Of a stretch of DNA of 64,000 bases, positions 7,369 through 16,409 are shown in pieces (the stretch's first letter is position 1; every line of letters starts with the position of its first letter). The stretch is taken from the NCBI GenBank assembly GCA_014381505.1, contig JACNLK010000028.1, positions 1 to 64,000 of the forward strand. Direction: 5' to 3'. The notes under the pieces were generated by a model. The model searched no databases. It was not told where the DNA came from and was given only the letters and a program-made list of their open reading frames with translations. The stretch is from Candidatus Desulfatifera sulfidica. GTDB taxonomy: Bacteria > Desulfobacterota > Desulfobulbia > Desulfobulbales > Desulfocapsaceae. The translations under genes were made by a program, and so were the position numbers.

Positions 7369-9894
7369 ATGGTGTTGGTTTTTATATTGAACAACCGTGG
7401 CCGAAATAAGCTGACAGAAGAGACTTTACAGGGGATCGTTGAACGGGTCACTTTTCACAGCGAAGTGACTGGCTGGTCGGTGTTGCGGGTCAACTCCTTT
7501 CGTGATCATGATTCAGTCACTGTTACGGTCCATCAGATGCGGGTCTTTGCCGGTGCGACCATTAAATTTTTTGGTCATTGGACCAACCATCCAAAGTTTG
7601 GACGTCAATTTAAAGCTCTGCGGGCCGAGGAGCAAAAGCCGGCCACCAGTGCCGGGCTCGAAAAATATCTAGGTTCGGGCCTGATTAAGGGCGTTGGTCC
7701 CAAGACTGCCCAGAAGATAGTGAAGCATTTCGGCGGTCGTACCCTTGAGATATTTGAGTCTCATATTGATGATCTTCTTCAGGTGCCCGGCATCGCTAAA
7801 AAAAAGCTGGCCGGAATTAAAAGCGCCTGGCTGGATCATTGCGCAGTGCGCGATGTGATGATCTTTCTCCAGGGGCATGGTATTTCGACCCTCTTTGCTG
7901 TTCGGATTTATAAGAAGTATGGTGATCAGTCCATCGCTCTGGTTCAGGAAAACCCCTATCGCCTGGCACGCGATTTTTATGGTATTGGTTTTATCTCAGC
8001 CGACAGGGTGGCCCTTGCCCTGGGCGTGCGTGCGGATTCAGGCTTGCGTGGCATGGCAGCGATTGCTCATGTTCTGTCAGCTTCCCGTGATCAGGGACAT
8101 TGCTTCCTGACCCGTGATCAGATTGCAAACCAGGTAAGTGTATTGCTTGATCTTGATCCAGGTGCGCGTCTGGATGATTATCTTCATGAATTGGAAGGTA
8201 ATCAGGAGATTAAAGTTCGCTCTCTTGCCATTGATGGAGACCTGCCCAGAGCCTGTTATTACAACCGAACCCTTTTTTTTGAAGAACAACAGTGCGCCGA
8301 TTATCTGGCCGCACTTTGCTGTCCCAAAGAAGTCGAGCAGGATATAATCTACAATTGGCTTCTGAACTACGGTCAGCGTCAAAATTTACAGCTCAGTCCT
8401 GATCAGGTGGCAGCAGTTGCAGGTATTGCTTCTTGTGGATGCTCGATTTTGACTGGTGGTCCCGGCTGCGGCAAGACCACCACGACAAAGACTCTGGTTG
8501 CCTTTGTTTTATCACTGGGGGAACGTGTTCTTCTGGCAGCTCCCACAGGTCGTGCCGCTCAGCGGATGAGTGAGGTTATCGGGCTTGAGGCCAAGACCAT
8601 TCATCGACTACTCGAGTATCAGAATGGTCGTTTCAAACATAACCGTGAAACGCCTCTGGCTGTGGATTGTTTGATCGTTGACGAGTGTTCAATGCTTGAT
8701 ATCAGTCTGGCTGCTGCCTTGTTGAGCGCCATACCGGCCGGCGCACGTTTGATTTTGATTGGGGACGCTGACCAGTTACCTTCTGTGGGTGCGGGGAATG
8801 TCTTGGCCGATCTGATGGCATCTTACCGTGTTCCTGTGTTTACACTGAACACAGTCTTTCGTCAGGCAGGTGAGTCATTGATTGTACGTTACGCACATGC
8901 CATTAACCGTGGCGAGGTGCCGCAGATTTCATCACCATTCAAAGAACCACTCTTGTGGAAACAACAGGCTGATTGTCTGTTTCTGGATTCAAGTGAGGCC
9001 ACCCAGCAGCAACTGCGGGATATTGCACAAGCTCGGGAGTTTTTGCGACTGAGTCAGGAAGAGATTGAACAGGTCTACGGCCAGGATCAGTTATATGATG
9101 AACAGCCGATGATGAGTGAAGCCAGGTTGAATGAAATGCCTGCGGAACCGAATTGCTCTGTTTACACAGGACAGGTCGACCTTGATTTGCTGCAGACCGC
9201 AGAGAATCGAGCCGGAGAATTAAGAGCAGTGCTCAAAAAGATTCATCCTTGGTCGTCTCTCCATTATGGCCTCACGGCCCGTGATGTGATTCTTCGTCTG
9301 TGCAGTGAGTGGATTCCTAAATATTTTGGAAAAACATGTGAAATTCAGGTCCTGAGTCCCATGACCCGGGCAAGTCTTGGCACTGTTTCTTTGAACCAGG
9401 ACCTGCAGCGGGTGTTGAACAGCCAGGGGGTGAGCCAGGGACAGCTTGTTTTGGGGGATCGTGAATTTCGAGTGGGTGATCGGGTTATCCATCGCCGTAA
9501 TAATTATGATCTCGGTGTTTTTAACGGTGATATTGGTGAGATTACCGCGATTAATAACCTTGATCTGAGTTGTCAGGTGAGATATCCCACAGACAATCGA
9601 GTTGTGGAATATCAACGTGAAGATATCAGTGAACTGGATCTGGCCTATGCCATTACGATTCACAAATCACAGGGCAGTGAGTTTGATTGCGTCATTATTC
9701 CCGTGGTCAGTCAGCATTTCAAGATGCTCTATCGTAATTTACTGTACACAGGTCTGACTCGCGCCAGGAAATTGGCCATTTTGGTGGGTACTCGTCAGGC
9801 ATTCGGTATGGCAATCAGGAATCAAGATACGTCGCGTCGTCAAACCGCTTTGGCCAGCTTGCTCCGTGAGCGTTGTCCTGAATTGAGCTCTTAG
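7369..9894 (+). CDS. recD2: RecD2-type ATP-dependent DNA helicase
   Basis: Superfamily 1B 5'-3' DNA helicase of the RecD2 type, which works without RecBC. 841 residues, about a hundred longer than the usual RecD2. An N-terminal OB-like part (GIVERVTFHSEVTGWSVLRV) is followed by tandem helix-hairpin-helix segments (around residues 100-200), then the helicase core with Walker A GGPGCGKTTTTKT near residue 363, DECSM (Walker B), GDADQLPSVG and the C-terminal ITIHKSQGSEFD motif. Much of the extra length lies between residues about 540 and 640. It is followed by a PPC-domain gene after 16 bases. Confidence 0.93.
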   Translation: MVLVFILNNRGRNKLTEETLQGIVERVTFHSEVTGWSVLRVNSFRDHDSVTVTVHQMRVFAGATIKFFGHWTNHPKFGRQFKALRAEEQKPATSAGLEKYLGSGLIKGVGPKTAQKIVKHFGGRTLEIFESHIDDLLQVPGIAKKKLAGIKSAWLDHCAVRDVMIFLQGHGISTLFAVRIYKKYGDQSIALVQENPYRLARDFYGIGFISADRVALALGVRADSGLRGMAAIAHVLSASRDQGHCFLTRDQIANQVSVLLDLDPGARLDDYLHELEGNQEIKVRSLAIDGDLPRACYYNRTLFFEEQQCADYLAALCCPKEVEQDIIYNWLLNYGQRQNLQLSPDQVAAVAGIASCGCSILTGGPGCGKTTTTKTLVAFVLSLGERVLLAAPTGRAAQRMSEVIGLEAKTIHRLLEYQNGRFKHNRETPLAVDCLIVDECSMLDISLAAALLSAIPAGARLILIGDADQLPSVGAGNVLADLMASYRVPVFTLNTVFRQAGESLIVRYAHAINRGEVPQISSPFKEPLLWKQQADCLFLDSSEATQQQLRDIAQAREFLRLSQEEIEQVYGQDQLYDEQPMMSEARLNEMPAEPNCSVYTGQVDLDLLQTAENRAGELRAVLKKIHPWSSLHYGLTARDVILRLCSEWIPKYFGKTCEIQVLSPMTRASLGTVSLNQDLQRVLNSQGVSQGQLVLGDREFRVGDRVIHRRNNYDLGVFNGDIGEITAINNLDLSCQVRYPTDNRVVEYQREDISELDLAYAITIHKSQGSEFDCVIIPVVSQHFKMLYRNLLYTGLTRARKLAILVGTRQAFGMAIRNQDTSRRQTALASLLRERCPELSS

Positions 9895-9910
9895 AGAGAA
9901 GGAGAATAAA

Positions 9911-10348
9911 ATGGAATATCGTACTGGAAATCTTGGGCGTGTGATCATGGCTCGCTTTGACCACGATGATGATCTGCTTGAAGGTCTGCGCCAGCTCTGC
10001 ATAAAAGAGAATCTTCGTCAGGCCTGGTTTCAGATTCTGGGCGGCGTTGGAAAGTCTGGTGTTGTGACCGGTCCCAAAGAACCCGTCATGCCGCCAGATC
10101 CTGTGTGGGCCGAGACACAAGGCGCGCAGGAAGTGATCGGCAGCGGCAGTGTCTATTGGGAGGGAGATGATCCTCGGATTCATCTGCACGCCGCTTTTGG
10201 GCATCATGGGGAGACGATGACTGCCTGTGTTCGTCGCGATACTCGTGTTTACCTTGTGCTTGAAGTGATCGTTTTTGAGATATCAGGTATGGAAATCAGC
10301 AGACCCTGGTTTGAGCAGGGTGGCTTTAACCGTTTAACATTTGACTGA
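9911..10348 (+). CDS. PPC/DUF296 domain protein
   Basis: 145-residue single-domain protein of the PPC (DUF296) family, a trimeric fold known from plant AT-hook proteins and common in bacteria without a settled role. The signature is HLHAAFGHHGETMTACV followed by VYLVLEVIVFEI. GAGAAGGAG precedes the ATG. It lies 16 bases after the recD2-type gene and 3 bases before darP, so the three are probably one transcript. A DNA-related role is a guess from that neighbourhood. Confidence 0.8.
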   Translation: MEYRTGNLGRVIMARFDHDDDLLEGLRQLCIKENLRQAWFQILGGVGKSGVVTGPKEPVMPPDPVWAETQGAQEVIGSGSVYWEGDDPRIHLHAAFGHHGETMTACVRRDTRVYLVLEVIVFEISGMEISRPWFEQGGFNRLTFD

Positions 10349-10351
10349 GTT

Positions 10352-10903
10352 ATGGAAATTATAAGCAGGTCTGAGCAGAAGCGGCGTTATCGCCAGGTTG
10401 AGGAACTTGCCCGTGAGCTGAGTGAGCTCTCTGATCGCGATATCAAAAAACTCCCCGAAGCGGTGGATTTGATTTTGGAAGAAGTGCGTACAATCCGTGG
10501 GTTGAAGACAGGAGCCAGAAAGCGGCAGATCAAGTACCTGGCGAAGCATCTTCATGAGGTTGAGTTGACCGGGATTTATGAATTTCTTCGTATGCGAAAA
10601 GGCTCTCAGCTGCATACAAAAAAGAAATTTCACCTGGCCGAGCGGCTTCGGGATGATCTGGTCAATGAGGCAATTGAAGATCAGCAGGAATGTCGGGCCA
10701 CAGATACAGTCTGGGAGCCGGACTGGAAGAGTGAGGTGATTCGACAGGCTATTGCAACGCATCCCTCCTTGGTGGAACGAGAACTGCGCAAGGCAATTCA
10801 TCAGTATGTGCGTACCCGGAATATGGTGCATTACCGGGAACTGTTCAGGATGATTAAGACGGCTTTGGAACAGGAGGAGCGACGTCGGAAAATGGAGAGT
10901 TGA
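10352..10903 (+). CDS. darP: Ribosome biogenesis factor DarP/YjgA (DUF615)
   Basis: Small basic, helical protein of the YjgA/DUF615 family, known in enterobacteria as a factor associated with late 50S subunit assembly. 183 residues. The family pattern SRSEQKRR at the N-terminus, LPEAVDLILEEVR, RQIKYLAKHL and the arginine-rich helical C-terminus RELFRMIKTALEQEE are all present. It starts three bases after the PPC gene and converges with folE2. Confidence 0.88.
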   Translation: MEIISRSEQKRRYRQVEELARELSELSDRDIKKLPEAVDLILEEVRTIRGLKTGARKRQIKYLAKHLHEVELTGIYEFLRMRKGSQLHTKKKFHLAERLRDDLVNEAIEDQQECRATDTVWEPDWKSEVIRQAIATHPSLVERELRKAIHQYVRTRNMVHYRELFRMIKTALEQEERRRKMES

Positions 10904-10922
10904 TCATACCAGTATCTGAGAT

Positions 10923-11669
10923 TTAGCGGATTTCATTACTGTCCACGTACGCGTAGGCGCTGTGTTTGTGAATGGACTCAAAGCTCTCAACGCCGGCTGA
11001 AAACCAGGTGATGTCCGGGTGCTCAAGGGCCGCAAGTGCCACCTTGCGCACCACATCTTCAACAAACATCGGGTTGTTGTAGGCAAGCTCAGTAACATAT
11101 TTCTCGTCGGGGCGCTTGAGCAAGGCATAAACCGGGCAGGAGGCTGATTTTTCTATCAGTTCAATCAGATCTTCGACCCAGATAAATTTCTTGAATTTAA
11201 CATCCAGAGTGACCTCGGCTCGCTGGTTATGGGCGCCGGCGCTGCTGATTTCCTTGGAGCAGGGACAAAGCGTGGTGACTGGTACCTGTACCCGCAAAAC
11301 AAAGTCTTCGTCTTCGCCTATCCCGCCAATAAAGGCACAGCTGTATTCCATCAGGCTGCGAGTTCCTGAAACCGGGGCCTTTTTTTCGATAAAATAAGGG
11401 AAGCCCATTTCCACCCGGGCACTTTCAGCATTCAGTGCGCTCTTGATTTCGTTCAGGAGTTGAGAGAAGATGGTCACACTCATCTCATCCAGGTACCTGT
11501 TCAAGGCAGCGGTAAAGACGCCAATACAGCTCTCGCGATATTCTTTGGGCATGGCTGCCTGGAGGCTGACTGAGGCCACAGTGTTCTGCAGCCCCCCTTT
11601 TTTTTCGCGGATTCGGACCGGAAGTTTGATGTCCTTGATTCCAACTGTCTGGATATTGATGGTGTTCAC
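10923..11669 (-). CDS. folE2: GTP cyclohydrolase FolE2
   Basis: Type IB GTP cyclohydrolase making dihydroneopterin triphosphate for folate and related pterins or deazapurines; metal-flexible and unrelated in sequence to zinc-dependent FolE. 248 residues. The metal-site cysteine is in VPVTTLCPCSKEIS near residue 143, with GAHNQRAEV after it. It overlaps the stop of metF by four bases (metF is upstream on the minus strand), so pterin supply and one-carbon metabolism are co-expressed here. Confidence 0.95.
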   Translation of the reverse strand: MNTINIQTVGIKDIKLPVRIREKKGGLQNTVASVSLQAAMPKEYRESCIGVFTAALNRYLDEMSVTIFSQLLNEIKSALNAESARVEMGFPYFIEKKAPVSGTRSLMEYSCAFIGGIGEDEDFVLRVQVPVTTLCPCSKEISSAGAHNQRAEVTLDVKFKKFIWVEDLIELIEKSASCPVYALLKRPDEKYVTELAYNNPMFVEDVVRKVALAALEHPDITWFSAGVESFESIHKHSAYAYVDSNEIR

Positions 11670-12559
11670 GCTGTTCGTAATCTGCTGGAGTCACGCACGC
11701 CCAGGTTTGAGTAAATCTCCTGGGTTGCAGTTGATGAGTTAAGGGTGAAGAATTGTATGCCACGCACATCATTATCGAGCAGGTCGCGAATCTGCTCCGT
11801 TGCCCAGTGGATACCGACTTTTTTTACATAGTCATCATCCTCGGCTCGATAGACCGCGCGTAGGAGTCGGGCCGGGATTCGGGCCCCGCCTGCAAGTTCA
11901 GCTGTTCTGATCAGGCCGCTTTTAGAGGTGACTGGCATGATGCCCGCGATATTGGGGACATGGATTCCAGCCAGTTCGCAGCGCTCGCAGTAATCGTAGA
12001 AATCACGGTTGTCAAAGAAAAGCTGGCTGACAATATAATCTGCCCCGGCATCCACCTTGGCCTTGAGGTAGTCAATTTCCTGGAGACGATTGGGAGTACC
12101 GGGATGCCCTTCGGGAAAGCCAGCCACGCCAACACACATACCGGGGAAGTGTTTTTTGATATAAGCGACCAGGTCAGAGGCATAGTCAAAACCGTCTTTT
12201 TGCTCGACCGTGCTGGTGGTTCCTTGCGGCTGATCACCGCGCAAGGCCAGAATGTTGTTAATACCTGCCTTGTTGTATTTTTCAAGAATAGTATGTATCT
12301 CTGCGCGACTTGAACCGACACAGGTGAGGTGTGAGACTACAGTGATGTTTGTCTTCTCCTTGATTCGAACCACAAGATCATGGGTTCGGTCCCTTGTCGA
12401 ACCACCAGCTCCGTACGTGACGCTGACATACGAGGGACCCAGCGGCATAAGGTTGGAAATAGTTTCCAGAAGGCGATCGGCCGCGGCATCTTCTTTGGGA
12501 GGGAAGAATTCGAAGCTGAAGGTTGTTTTATGCTTTTTAAGCAGGTCTTTGACAAGCAT
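11666..12559 (-). CDS. metF: Methylenetetrahydrofolate reductase
   Basis: Flavoprotein reducing 5,10-methylene- to 5-methyl-tetrahydrofolate, for methionine synthesis and, in anaerobes with the Wood-Ljungdahl pathway, for the methyl branch. 297 residues with FSFEFFPPKED at the N-terminus, YGAGGSTRDRTHD, SHLTCVG and LALRGDQP. No MetV-type partner is visible beside it, so which pathway it serves cannot be told from the window. It is the first gene of a two-gene minus-strand unit with folE2. Confidence 0.95.
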   Translation of the reverse strand: MLVKDLLKKHKTTFSFEFFPPKEDAAADRLLETISNLMPLGPSYVSVTYGAGGSTRDRTHDLVVRIKEKTNITVVSHLTCVGSSRAEIHTILEKYNKAGINNILALRGDQPQGTTSTVEQKDGFDYASDLVAYIKKHFPGMCVGVAGFPEGHPGTPNRLQEIDYLKAKVDAGADYIVSQLFFDNRDFYDYCERCELAGIHVPNIAGIMPVTSKSGLIRTAELAGGARIPARLLRAVYRAEDDDYVKKVGIHWATEQIRDLLDNDVRGIQFFTLNSSTATQEIYSNLGVRDSSRLRTA

Positions 12560-12824
12560 GGCTGCTCCTGAAGATGGAGGTTGGCTGAATAGTGATCTGT
12601 TTTAGAATAAAAAAACCTCTTTTAATACTCTTTTTCAGGGACTTCGACAACTCTCTTTTTCCGGTCTCCTTCATGGGCTGGATTGTAATGTTTTCGCTTT
12701 TGCTGTTGCCCCTGATGGGCTAGTATGCTTTTTTTGTAACTATTCAGTGACAGTTCAGAGAGAGTGGTAAATTATAGTAGTTTTTTTATTGATAAGTCGT
12801 TCTGATAAAATAAGGAGGGAAGTC

Positions 12825-12992
12825 ATGTACCTGTTTGATACTGAGAGTGGAGATCAGTGGGTTTGTATTACCTGTGCCAGGGTTGAGGCCGAGGAGATTA
12901 AGGAAAAAGGTTGGGAAATGGTCATGGAAAAAGACGAGCCGATGTTGCGCTGTTCCTTGTGCAAAGGGCCTGATTATGAGATGGAAGGTTAA
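12825..12992 (+). CDS. Small zinc-ribbon-like protein
   Basis: 55-residue acidic protein with two CxxC pairs (CITC near residue 14 and CSLC near residue 43), spaced as in a zinc ribbon or rubredoxin-like knuckle. A longer reading from 12789 is possible, but AAGGAGGG four bases before the ATG at 12825 decides the start. It is a single gene between metF and the M23 peptidase, closed by a strong hairpin. Function unknown. Confidence 0.7.
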   Translation: MYLFDTESGDQWVCITCARVEAEEIKEKGWEMVMEKDEPMLRCSLCKGPDYEMEG

Positions 12993-13003
12993 GCGATGGA
13001 TTG

Positions 13004-13033
13004 ATGCCTGAGGCCCGGCAAGGCCTCAGGCAT
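13004..13033. terminator. Hairpin between the zinc-ribbon gene and the M23 peptidase
   Basis: Perfect 12-bp stem (ATGCCTGAGGCC and its complement) with a six-base loop CGGCAA, between two convergent genes. No T-run follows in either direction, so it may be a transcription barrier or mRNA-end stabiliser rather than a textbook intrinsic terminator. Confidence 0.5.
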
Positions 13034-13097
13034 GGTCGTGACTTGATCTGGTCTAGTGGGCAAGTGATGTCCTGGCTCGACCAGTTATGGTTCCATA

Positions 13098-14480
13098 TCA
13101 GAATTTAGAATCCACGAGAGGTTCTTCAATAGTAAAATTGATCCAGCGCGGATCCCACCATTCGAGTGGGTTTACAAAGATTCCATTCACCAGAATTGAG
13201 AAATGAAGATGATCGCCACCAGCCATCCCTGTGATGCCGGTTTGACCGAGCACTGTACCCTGTTCAACAATGTCACCTTGACTAACCGTGATACTGCTCA
13301 TGTGTGAGTAAAGACTGAATAAACCCTGACCATGGTCAAGAATAACCATCTTCCCGTAGATCCCTAAGTACTCGGTGTAGACCACTTTGCCACTACCGGC
13401 TGCTTTGATATTGGCATGTTTTGTTGAGGCAAGATCCATACCCAGATGAGTCTGGTGATCGATTGGCTCGCCCTTGTACAGATAGGTTCTCCGGTCGGCA
13501 AACTTGGCTCGTGTTGCGCCTGCCATACGAAGGAAGCGCCCACTCCACATTCGTTCCGGCATGGATTGACTGCACAGGTCATGAATTATGCGGTTGTTTG
13601 CTGCGCGAATTTCACGGTTTGTATAGAGGTATTTGTTGATCAAGTCCCCCTCCATTTCCGGATAATGTTGCTCAAATTCGGGGATTTTACGGGACAGAAA
13701 GTTGTCGCTGATGGCAATCTGGTCGTGATTCTCCTGGACAGCCTGATAATTGATATAAATAGGCTTGGTGACGGTGTTTCCTGCCTGGTCACTGGCAGTG
13801 AGATAACTCTTTTTGATGGCAGCTGCATCATGAGGAAGGGCGATGAATGCATTTTGAGTCCCTTTGCGACCATTGTCTACCGCAAAACCCGGGTGTAAAT
13901 TGTCATCAATGATGACGCCATGACTGCTTGCATCATCTGAGGCTCGGTAGATGACAAGACCTGAGTTGCCGGGTTTCAGATTGCGGGTGTTGTGGACTAA
14001 ATTTATTTCTGGCGGGGTGGTATCAATAATGATTTTACGGGTTAATTGAGAGCTGTTGCCACCAAACAGATTTTTAAAAGAGAAGTCACGAGCCTCGATG
14101 GTGATAGTTGCCTCACCATCTGCCAGGCCAATTTTACCCGGTACAAAGACAATGGTACGTTGATGGATATCCGGGCCGCCTTTACCTGTGTAGCCCTCTC
14201 TCTTGAAATTCTGACTGTGCAGATCGTTAACCGTATTGCCCTGTGTGACTGTTGCTACGATATTCTGCAAACCCATCCCTTGATCGGTGACTGTTATTGA
14301 GAGAACAGTCTCGTGCCCGATGTACTTCGGCGTTTCATTCAGGGTGATGACTGGTGACTCTTTTTCAAAGAGAATGAGGGCTGCGTAAGCACCTGTTCCC
14401 GCGAGAATCAAGAAGAAAATCGTTAAAATTGGTCCAAGCAGAGATCTTCTACGTTTTGAGCGGTATATACGGCGTGTCAT
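13098..14480 (-). CDS. M23 family metallopeptidase (LytM/peptidoglycan endopeptidase)
   Basis: 460-residue membrane-anchored protein predicted to cut peptidoglycan cross-bridges. A basic N-terminus and one membrane helix (residues 14-33) lead into a large periplasmic region with beta-sandwich-like repeats, ending in an M23 domain (about residues 320-445). The zinc motif HxxxD is HLGMD and the second is HLHFS, both intact, with HGQGLFSLYSHMS between them, so the enzyme should be active rather than a degenerate activator. It is 39 bases downstream of rng on the same strand. Confidence 0.92.
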   Translation of the reverse strand: MTRRIYRSKRRRSLLGPILTIFFLILAGTGAYAALILFEKESPVITLNETPKYIGHETVLSITVTDQGMGLQNIVATVTQGNTVNDLHSQNFKREGYTGKGGPDIHQRTIVFVPGKIGLADGEATITIEARDFSFKNLFGGNSSQLTRKIIIDTTPPEINLVHNTRNLKPGNSGLVIYRASDDASSHGVIIDDNLHPGFAVDNGRKGTQNAFIALPHDAAAIKKSYLTASDQAGNTVTKPIYINYQAVQENHDQIAISDNFLSRKIPEFEQHYPEMEGDLINKYLYTNREIRAANNRIIHDLCSQSMPERMWSGRFLRMAGATRAKFADRRTYLYKGEPIDHQTHLGMDLASTKHANIKAAGSGKVVYTEYLGIYGKMVILDHGQGLFSLYSHMSSITVSQGDIVEQGTVLGQTGITGMAGGDHLHFSILVNGIFVNPLEWWDPRWINFTIEEPLVDSKF

Positions 14481-14519
14481 GAAATAATTGAATCCTTTAC
14501 GTATTGAATAAGTGGCTGA

Positions 14520-16052
14520 TTACCCTTGCCAGTTAATTTCGTATTTTTCAACATGGATGTTTTTGGTTGGAATGATGGTGAGTCGCTTGCCGGTGGTTCG
14601 CTCAAGTTCGAGTGTTACAGGTTCTTCTTCCTTGAGGAGCATTTCAGCAACACGGGGGTGAACTTTGAGGGCGATGTTGTTCCCGTTGTACCTTTCAGCG
14701 TCACGGGATATTTTGCGAAAAATTTCAAAGCAAATCGTGCGGCGTGATTTCAGCATTCCCTCGCCCGCACAGTAATGACAAGGCTCACACATCATTTGGG
14801 TGAGGTTTTCGCAACTTCGTTTGCGAGTCATTTGCACCAGACCAAATTCCGAGAGTTTGAGAATGTTGATTCGACTCTTATCTTTTTTGACTGCCTCCAG
14901 GAAGGTTGTAAAGAGTTCTTCCCGGTGCAGCGGATCCTCCATGTCGATAAAGTCGATGATTATAATACCACCGACATTGCGAAGGCGTAACTGGTAGGCA
15001 ATTTCCTTGGCGGCTTCAATGTTGGTTTTGAATATGGTTTCTTCAAGGTCATTTTTACCGACATATCGACCGGTGTTGACGTCTATGACCGAGAGGGCTT
15101 CAGTAGTTTCGATGATAATGTAACCGCCGGAACGAAGCCATACCTTTTTCTCAATGGCCTGGCTGATTTCAACTTCAATACCGTGTGCCTCGAATAAGGG
15201 AGTCACTCCCTGGTAAAAACTGAGCCGGCTTTGCAGTTTTGGAGCGAATGTTTTTACGAAGTGGGTGAGTCGGTCAAAAGTCTCGCGATCATCAGTGATT
15301 AAATTGCCAATGTCAGGGCTGAAGAGATCCCGAACAGTACGCAGTGTGATGTCCAGGTCTTCGTGAACCAGGGAGGAGACAGGAGTACGCCCAGCAATAT
15401 CCTTGATTTCGTCCCAGAGGAGGAGGAGAAATTCCATGTCAGCTTCAAGCTCTTCCATGCTGGCATGTTCAGCCACAGTACGTATGATAAACCCCGTGCC
15501 CTTTGGGCGCAGCAATTCTATGCGCTCCCGCAGGGTCTGACGAATGGATTCATCCTCAATTTTTCGAGATACGCCGATGTGATCGGTGAGTGGCATGAAG
15601 ACGAGGTTGCGGCAGGGAAGGGTGACGTGACAGGTCAGACGGGCCCCCTTTGTACCAATGGGATCTTTGCCAACCTGAACCAGAATTTCCTGCCCCTCAC
15701 GCAGCAACTCTTCGATGTTCATACCTGTGACACGACGCATATCATCGTCGGTGGAGGATGCGGCAAAATCGTATTTTCCGCAGGGTTGATCGCCGCCCAT
15801 CATCCGTTTTTCAAGCTCGGTCATGGTAATATGGACGTCATCCACATAGAGAAAACCGGTCCGCTCAAGCCCGATGTCAACAAAGGCGGCTTGCATTCCG
15901 GGAAGTACCCGGACAACTTTTCCTTTGTAAATGTTCCCCATTAACCCTTTTTCAGCGGGACGTTGCATGTGGAACTCAACCAGATGGTCGTTTTCTACGA
16001 GGGCGGTTCTGACCTCGTAGCTGGTTGAGTTGATAAGTATTTGTGAGCTCAT
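14520..16052 (-). CDS. rng: Ribonuclease G/E family endoribonuclease
   Basis: Endoribonuclease for rRNA 5' maturation and mRNA decay. 510 residues, the RNase G length, so it lacks the long RNase E scaffold tail. An S1 domain at residues 38-120 (GNIYKGKVVRVLPGMQAAFVDIG), the RNase H-like catalytic part with IIIDFIDMED near residue 355, and the zinc-link cysteines in MCEPCHYCAGEG near residue 430 are visible. No clear ribosome binding site precedes the ATG. Confidence 0.95.
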   Translation of the reverse strand: MSSQILINSTSYEVRTALVENDHLVEFHMQRPAEKGLMGNIYKGKVVRVLPGMQAAFVDIGLERTGFLYVDDVHITMTELEKRMMGGDQPCGKYDFAASSTDDDMRRVTGMNIEELLREGQEILVQVGKDPIGTKGARLTCHVTLPCRNLVFMPLTDHIGVSRKIEDESIRQTLRERIELLRPKGTGFIIRTVAEHASMEELEADMEFLLLLWDEIKDIAGRTPVSSLVHEDLDITLRTVRDLFSPDIGNLITDDRETFDRLTHFVKTFAPKLQSRLSFYQGVTPLFEAHGIEVEISQAIEKKVWLRSGGYIIIETTEALSVIDVNTGRYVGKNDLEETIFKTNIEAAKEIAYQLRLRNVGGIIIIDFIDMEDPLHREELFTTFLEAVKKDKSRINILKLSEFGLVQMTRKRSCENLTQMMCEPCHYCAGEGMLKSRRTICFEIFRKISRDAERYNGNNIALKVHPRVAEMLLKEEEPVTLELERTTGKRLTIIPTKNIHVEKYEINWQG

Positions 16053-16409
16053 GGCGTAGGAAGTATAGGGATGAGATGCTGAAGTCGGCTTTTGCCTGAA
16101 TCGGATATCGGGAGCTGCCCCGTGAAGTTTTGATGAAAGATAAACACATTAATAATACAGGAAAATGAGTGAAAATCACCCCCTAAATTACTTTGTGGTA
16201 TCGAGTAACTCTGTGCTTCACAGGCAATATAAAGTAAGTTGTTTTGGTTTTTTGGGTCAGTTGCCTCGATTGATGTCACAGTGATAAATTTTCATTCTTG
16301 CTCATTACCGGAAGGATAAGGTCAGAATAATATTCATTACAGTTGAATGGGCTACGATGAAATCGTGTAAGCGTGATCAGCAATAATATCATTCCCAAAG
16401 GAGCTGGTA
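16053..16409. other. 357-bp divergent intergenic region between rng and the glycosyltransferase
   Basis: No gene supported. Contents seen are a small hairpin CTGTG-CTT-CACAG near 16212, a weak rightward promoter candidate (TTGCCT, 18-base spacer, TAAATT near 16261-16290), and AAAGGAG just before the GTG at 16410. Confidence 0.4.

Noticed and set aside
13446-13898. 150-residue open frame on the plus strand opposite the M23 peptidase
   Set aside because: The minus frame has intact zinc motifs and a membrane anchor; the opposite frame has no recognisable domain or start signal.
15363-15944. 193-residue open frame opposite rng
   Set aside because: It is a shadow of the RNase G frame, which carries S1, catalytic and zinc-link motifs throughout this stretch.
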